From positions 34,812 to 98,811 of the forward strand of contig ARYC01001129.1 of the NCBI GenBank assembly GCA_000711775.1: DNA of 64,000 nt, written 5' to 3'. The stretch comes from Oxytricha trifallax (Eukaryota > Ciliophora > Spirotrichea > Sporadotrichida > Oxytrichidae). The translations under genes and the position numbers were made by a program. This document shows positions 60,206-64,000 of this stretch, one piece after another; the first letter of the stretch is position 1; each line of letters starts with the position of its first letter. A model generated the notes under the pieces. The model saw nothing but the letters and a program-made list of their open reading frames with translations. It did not search any database and was not told the DNA's origin.

Positions 60206-61270
60206 TCATTAACTTAACTCTAAAACTTATTTATATACATTCACTCTCCCTTCTTTCGCACACTTTTAAGCCAATAAATTATCTACTCTCTTCGCTGAGC
60301 TTTTAATAAAGTCAACTGTATCAATAGGTAGGTCATGCATCAAGTGGTAGAGCAGCAGCTTCTTGTAATGGCCTTTTAATATACCCCAGTAGAACTCAAT
60401 TCCATTAAACTATGGACTGTAAGGTACGTTGAACACTGGTGTTATTCTAAGTTGTTCATAACTCTTGCTTGTTTCTTTAGTCTTATGAACAGAAAGATTA
60501 TCAACAAACAGTATTATCTCTTATTCAGGGTACTTCTCTCTCAGCTGTTCTAAGAACTATATATACTGCTCTGTCTTAATAGAGCGAGGATGAATAACAT
60601 AAGTTTCTAAACCAGTATCTTCACTAATTCCTCCAAGAATTGCCATCGTTTATACCTTGACTTTCTAGTCATATACTTCTATATTACTATGCCTCTTATA
60701 CCAAGACTTCTAGATGAAAGTGTTGAAGGTAAACACAGCCTCGTCAGCATGTATAAACTTAATATTATTCTATTATGCTCTCTGCATTTAATTATAAATA
60801 TAATTTAAGTTGTTGTTGTAAAATGGCAGAGTGAAATCAATCACTCTCTTGATACGATTCACACCTTTGTAAGAGATACCATTTCGTTTATAAATGTTAG
60901 CAACAGACTATGCAGAGATCTTCAACTCAGGGAACTGGCGGTGAAACATAATAGCTCGTTGGTCGAGAGAGAAGTGAGCCCAATACTTCAAAGTTTTTTC
61001 ATTAATAAGATAGTCAATATGCTTCTATAGAAACTTTGACTTCCTCTAAGGCATTGAATTCAGCTATTATTGCTTTAGTTATACAGCTTTAAGGCAGTGA
61101 GAGCGAACAGTTGATGGACTTCTCTTTAAGAGCAGTGCAATTGACTTATAATTAAGTACTGGTTTGACTTATTCACTGTATATATCACATCCATATCGCA
61201 GTTTAAACACTAAATCTATATACTCTTCATCATAAATAGACCCCAAAAGCTTGCTATTTTTGTCTCGCAT
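60206..61270 (-). CDS. TBE DDE transposase (42-kDa type)
   Basis: A 354-residue protein from ATG 61270 to TGA 60206 with at least fifteen in-frame TAA/TAG. The N-terminal half is helix-turn-helix-like (L-L-L-K-R-S-P-S-T-V-R-S-H). The catalytic triad is complete: Asp176 in H-A-D-E-A-V-F-T-F, Asp257 in L-F-V-D-N-L-S-V-H-K and Glu292 in N-G-I-E-F-Y-W-G. D257-E292 spacing is that of the IS630/Tc1/mariner superfamily (DD34E). No frameshift or internal TGA, so this gene looks intact. In Oxytricha TBE transposases act in germline DNA elimination; that role here is inferred from the family. Confidence 0.95.
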
Positions 61271-61274
61271 TTAA

Positions 61275-61351
61275 TTAATAACCCCAACCCCTAACAAATT
61301 CCCTACAAATCAAAGCACTTATAAACCTCATTAAGGGGTTTTGGGGTTTTG
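61275..61351. repeat. TBE right terminal inverted repeat
   Basis: Inverse of 57281-57357, ending in GGGGTTTTGGGGTTTTG. The transposase ATG at 61270 lies just inside it. Confidence 0.9.
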
Positions 61352-61902
61352 AGTCGGAGCCTCCGAAATCTTTTTGTAGATTAGTGAGAATGTAATTAAG
61401 AATATATTCGTTAAAATTTAATCGTTAATATAATAATAAATAATATGGAATAAATATAGCAACACGTATAACAAAATATACTTAAAAATACTGAATCAAC
61501 AGTATAGGAGTTAATAGACTGTTTTATACTCTCTACTAATGTCGAATGTCACAAATGTTACCAGTAAACTTAAATTAGATATACATAGACTGCTAAATGT
61601 CCAGATAACTGTTTTTACGAATGTAGTTAACGAAAATGTCGTTCTCGCTAATCTATACGAAATGGAATTCTAATATACTGTCCTAGTACTTTCAACTTGT
61701 AAATCTTTAGAGATATACTATTTGGTTTTTTCCCAAGTGGAAGAAATACAACGGAAATAGTATAAGACTTGGAGCAATGTTTTAATTTAAAAACAAGTCG
61801 GGAGTCCATTGGAAAGATATTAGGTGATGTACGAAAGATTATAAAAGAATATCTCAAAGCAGAATAGGAAACTTATCTGTTAACTGGGCATGTTTAAGTT
61901 GA

Positions 61903-62003
61903 TAAATAAATTTCTTTTTGTATATTTTTATTACAAAATAGTATTTATTATTTTGATATCTTTTAATTTTTTTATTTTTGTTTTTTTATTTTTAAATTTT
62001 TGA
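61903..62003. other. Putative 101-bp IES with TTGA pointers inside the transposase
   Basis: TTGA occurs at 61899-61902 and again at 62000-62003. The DNA between them is over 90% A/T. Conceptual removal of the segment with one repeat joins ...H-V-Q-V-D to E-S-L-W in frame. This restores the canonical VxVDES motif holding the first catalytic Asp. The length, 101 bp, is not a multiple of three, so its presence breaks the frame. This is the expected structure of an internal eliminated sequence with a 4-bp pointer. Confidence 0.7.
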
Positions 62004-62667
62004 CGAATCTCTTTGGACCTATTCATCTTTTAGACATGAATACCCAGAGGAGACAATATTATTGAATAAATTTTGAATTTTAATGATCTTGAGTAAAACC
62101 CCGTTAGTCGTGTTGTGATAAATATTGTGAGTATTAAACATGAAATTTTTACAGTATATTACATAAAATTTCAGTATGACAATTTATTACAAAACATTTA
62201 ATTACAAATTTCTTATCTATTGAATTTATTATACATATATTATAGATTAAAATCATTATTCTCTATTTATTAATGATATTCATATTTCTATATACTTTGC
62301 TTAATTTATATTTTTCTATAATTCATGTATTTTAAATTGTTGGGGTTTATCAAATAAAAATAATAGAATTTATCAAAATAAATCTAAATACCATATTAAA
62401 AAACGAATATATTATATAATTAAATTCTAGAATAAAAAACTATTAAATATATAAATCATCTAATTTATTACATAATAATAAAATTTAAGATTTTATATTA
62501 CGATTTATTCAATTAAATATTTTAGCTTAGTAATATACGATAGATAGATATGGATTGTAAGCCTGATAGAAGAAAATACTTAAAGATGCAAATTTTTTAG
62601 AGTAGAAAATTGAACTACCTAAACTATTGAACGCCTAATCTTCGATCATGTTGAGCCAAATAGTATA

Positions 62668-63086
62668 TTATAGAAATACATTCGATTTTGAAAAAAAATA
62701 AAATATAATAATTAATTATTAATAATTTGAATTCGCGTCAGTTCACCATTTTCATCATTGGAAATATTTTAATTTTTCGATAAGTAATACATAATTTAAA
62801 AAAAAAACTTGGCTTTACTAATAGCTGTACACGCGATATTTAATCTTCACTAAGTTTCTGTCATTTATTTTGTTTACTTTAATATTCAATATTAAAGTAG
62901 AGTGAATATCGCTTCAGCAATTTAATATTGGGTACCGACATTAGTAACGACCATTTAATTTAAAATTCCATATTATTAAAGAACTAAATTTCCAATGATA
63001 ATAACGATGAACTGACGCAAATTTAATTAACCAACAACTTATAATTATTAATATATTTTTTCGAAATCTAATGTATTCCTATAATA
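62668..63086. repeat. 419-bp inverted-repeat insertion in the transposase (MITE/IES-like)
   Basis: Its ends (ttatagAAATACATTCGA and the inverse of TAGATTtcg...) form an inverted repeat, with further inverted matches inside (gcgtcagttca, catcattggaaat, actaat..c.gtac). A short perfect palindrome actttaatattcaatattaaagt lies near the centre at 62877. It is flanked by ATA direct repeats. Removing it brings H-V-E-P-N-S-I into frame with (I)-H-T-D-G-W, the second catalytic Asp. Termini and length match the 421-bp element at 36.6 kb, so both belong to one family. Confidence 0.75.
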
Positions 63087-63502
63087 ATACATACAGATGG
63101 CTGGGCCTCGTATCAAGGTATTAATTGGTAGAGATTGAGAATGGAACATAAAAGGCATATACATGTTAAAAATGGAAAAGAAATAAGAAATATGGAACAT
63201 TCTAATTTAGTTGAAGGCCTATGGGCCGTACTAAAATATTGGGTAAAGCATATCTATAACATGATGCCAGGTAATTAAGACTTAATTGAAGATTTCTTAT
63301 TCGAAGCATTATGGAGAAGAAATATTAAAAAATTACGAACACCATAAGAATCATATAACTACATTGTTTAAACATATTAATCTGCATAAAATTTAACATA
63401 TTGATTAATAATATTAACGATTAAATTTTAACGAATACATTCTTAATTACATTCTCACTAATCTACAAAAAGATTTCGGAGGCTCCGACTCCGAACCTCC
63501 GT

Positions 63503-63653
63503 AAGGGGCTGCCGACCCCTTAACCCCTGCTATTATTTATTTCGATTTGGTATCGAACAAGGGGTTCCATCCCTTGTGACCCCGCTAGGGGCTGCACCCC
63601 TAGAACCCTGCTAGAAAATTTCATACAAAATTTTAATTGTGCTATGCACAATT
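63503..63653. repeat. Array of six consecutive hairpins
   Basis: Back-to-back perfect or near-perfect dyads lie at 63503-63521 (aagggg/cccctt), 63541-63557 (ttcgat/atcgaa), 63558-63576 (caaggg/cccttg), 63585-63603 (ctagggg/cccctag), 63615-63634 (aaaattt/aaatttt) and 63635-63653 (aattgtgc/gcacaatt). All have loops of 3-7 bases. GC-rich for this genome. It lies between the Merlin-like element and the minisatellite. Function unknown. Confidence 0.8.
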
Positions 63654-63669
63654 TGAGTTTTTATAGATA

Positions 63670-64000
63670 CTGGTGAGGAACAGACGTCATCAGTGAGGAA
63701 CAGACGTCACCGGTGAGGAATGGACGTCATCAGTGAGGAACAGACGTCACCGGTGAGGAATGGACGTCATCGGTGAGGAATGGACGTATCGTGAGGAATG
63801 GACGTCATCAGTGAGGAACAGACGTCACCGATGAGGATGGACGTCATCGGTGAGGAATGGACGTCATCAGTTAGGAACAGACGTCACCGGTGAGGAATGG
63901 ACGTCATCAGTGAGGAATGGACGTCGTCGGTGAGTGAATGGAACGTCATCAGTGAGGAAGCAGATGTCACCGGTGAGGAATGGACGTCATCGGTGAGGAA
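63670..64000. repeat. 20-bp minisatellite with GACGTC core, runs off the window
   Basis: About 17 units of (c/a)(g/a)GTGAGGAA(tg/ca)GACGTCA(t/c)C follow one another, often as 40-bp dimers alternating GAATGG and GAACAG. Several units carry 1-bp indels (for example near 63788, 63935 and 63958). Non-coding. The array continues beyond 64000. Confidence 0.95.

Larger units (their letters stand above)
57281..61351. mobile_element. TBE (telomere-bearing element) transposon, nearly intact
   Basis: A 4,071-bp element bounded by CAAAACCCCAAAACCCC at 57281 and its exact inverse ending at 61351. This is the hypotrich telomere repeat, the hallmark of TBE elements. It carries the three expected genes: a zinc-finger/kinase protein (minus, 57.4-58.8 kb), a middle protein (plus, 59.4-60.2 kb) and a DDE transposase (minus, 60.2-61.3 kb). 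Flanking triplets are AAT on the left and AGT on the right. TBEs duplicate an ANT target, so one flank has mutated or recombined. The right end abuts the inverted repeat of a second transposon. Confidence 0.95.
61663..63404 (+). pseudogene. ISXO2/IS1595-like transposase, interrupted
   Basis: Recognisable in pieces. From about 61679 it reads C-P-S-T-F, then a helical region ending L-K-T-S-R-E-S-I-G-K-I-L-G-D and G-H-V-Q-V-D. This is interrupted at 61903 by a 101-bp segment, after which D-E-S-L-W continues. Near 62640-62667 it reads H-V-E-P-N-S-I, then comes a 419-bp insertion, then H-T-D-G-W-A-S-Y-Q-G-I from 63090. Next come H-K-R-H-I-H-V and H-S-N-L-V-E-G-L-W-A-V-L-K, with TGA at 63402. These are the D, D and E (or N) regions of the DDE_Tnp_IS1595 family, in order. 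The middle part (62.07-62.55 kb) is AT-rich and not recognised, and the N-terminus is uncertain. Confidence 0.8.
61351..63492. mobile_element. Merlin/IS1595 (ISXO2-like) transposon
   Basis: Terminal inverted repeats of about 83 bp (61351-61434 and 63409-63492) share GAGTCGGAGCCTCCGAAATC, tttttgtagattagtgag and a gttaaaatttaatcgttaat block, with one or two differences. Between them is a + strand transposase with ISXO2-like motifs. The left end abuts the TBE directly, and the outermost GG present at the right end is missing there. The TBE therefore inserted at, or recombined with, the terminus. Because of this no target duplication can be read. Confidence 0.85.

Noticed and set aside
61648..61857. 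Minus-strand ORF in the Merlin-like element
   Set aside because: It lies opposite recognisable transposase sequence.
1..64000. CRISPR array, rRNA genes or bacterial operons
   Set aside because: No regularly spaced direct repeats with unique spacers, no rRNA signature, and the code and composition are those of a ciliate germline.
1..64000. Context-dependent use of all three stop codons as sense
   Set aside because: The intact TBE transposase and middle genes end cleanly at TGA, and TGAs inside other regions coincide with frameshifts typical of decay.

Overview
The window reads as germline (micronuclear) DNA of a spirotrich ciliate of the Oxytricha/Stylonychia type. Four observations support this. 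(1) It is extremely AT-rich, with small GC-richer coding islands scattered between long empty stretches. (2) Recognisable proteins read through many in-frame TAA and TAG codons and end at TGA, so UAA/UAG = Gln and UGA = stop. (3) A nearly intact 4.07-kb TBE-type (telomere-bearing element) transposon has termini made of the G4T4/C4A4 telomere repeat. (4) Gene pieces appear in short blocks on both strands, as expected for MDSs separated by eliminated sequence. Species cannot be named from the sequence alone.

Layout. 0-6 kb: AT-rich DNA, one weak ORF and copy 1 of a dispersed repeat. 6.3-9.5 kb: a decayed TBE relic. 10.5-11.1 kb: an isolated GC-rich island of unknown function. 11.75-13.5 kb: a 1.8-kb element whose inverted repeats are built from 19-bp subrepeats. 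19.8-20.7 kb: a 920-bp near-perfect palindrome. 22-23 kb: a ubiquitin fragment, a tRNA-like/SINE-like patch and a decayed LINE reverse transcriptase. 26.9-36.2 kb: many short coding-like blocks on both strands, including WD40-like pieces, which look like a scrambled and/or decaying locus. 36.6-37.0 kb: a 421-bp inverted-repeat element. 38.0-39.5 kb: a calcium-dependent protein kinase (CDPK-like) pseudogene with four EF-hands in shifted frames. 39.6-40.9 kb and 47.2-48.3 kb: two modules in which coding sequence lies between long inverted repeats. 41.0-41.9 kb: two more copies of the dispersed repeat. 42-56 kb: mostly AT-rich DNA with a few weak ORFs. 56.8-57.3 kb: a zinc-finger gene piece cut by the TBE. 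57.28-61.35 kb: the TBE, with a kinase/zinc-finger gene, a middle gene and a DD34E transposase. 61.35-63.49 kb: a Merlin/IS1595 (ISXO2-like) transposon abutting the TBE. 63.5-64.0 kb: a run of six hairpins, then a 20-bp minisatellite running off the window.

The most interesting result is in the Merlin-like element. Its transposase is interrupted by a 101-bp AT-rich segment between two TTGA repeats. Conceptual removal of that segment brings the first catalytic Asp of the DDE motif back into frame. A second, 419-bp inverted-repeat insertion sits just before the second catalytic Asp. The second insertion belongs to the same terminal-repeat family as the element at 36.6 kb. Both insertions behave like IESs, or like small transposons on their way to being IESs, inside a transposon.

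Caution: at about 22% GC, TGA-free runs of 200-250 codons occur by chance many times in a window this size. Unrecognised ORFs therefore carry low confidence, and many frameshifts could be either decay or uncorrected long-read indels.
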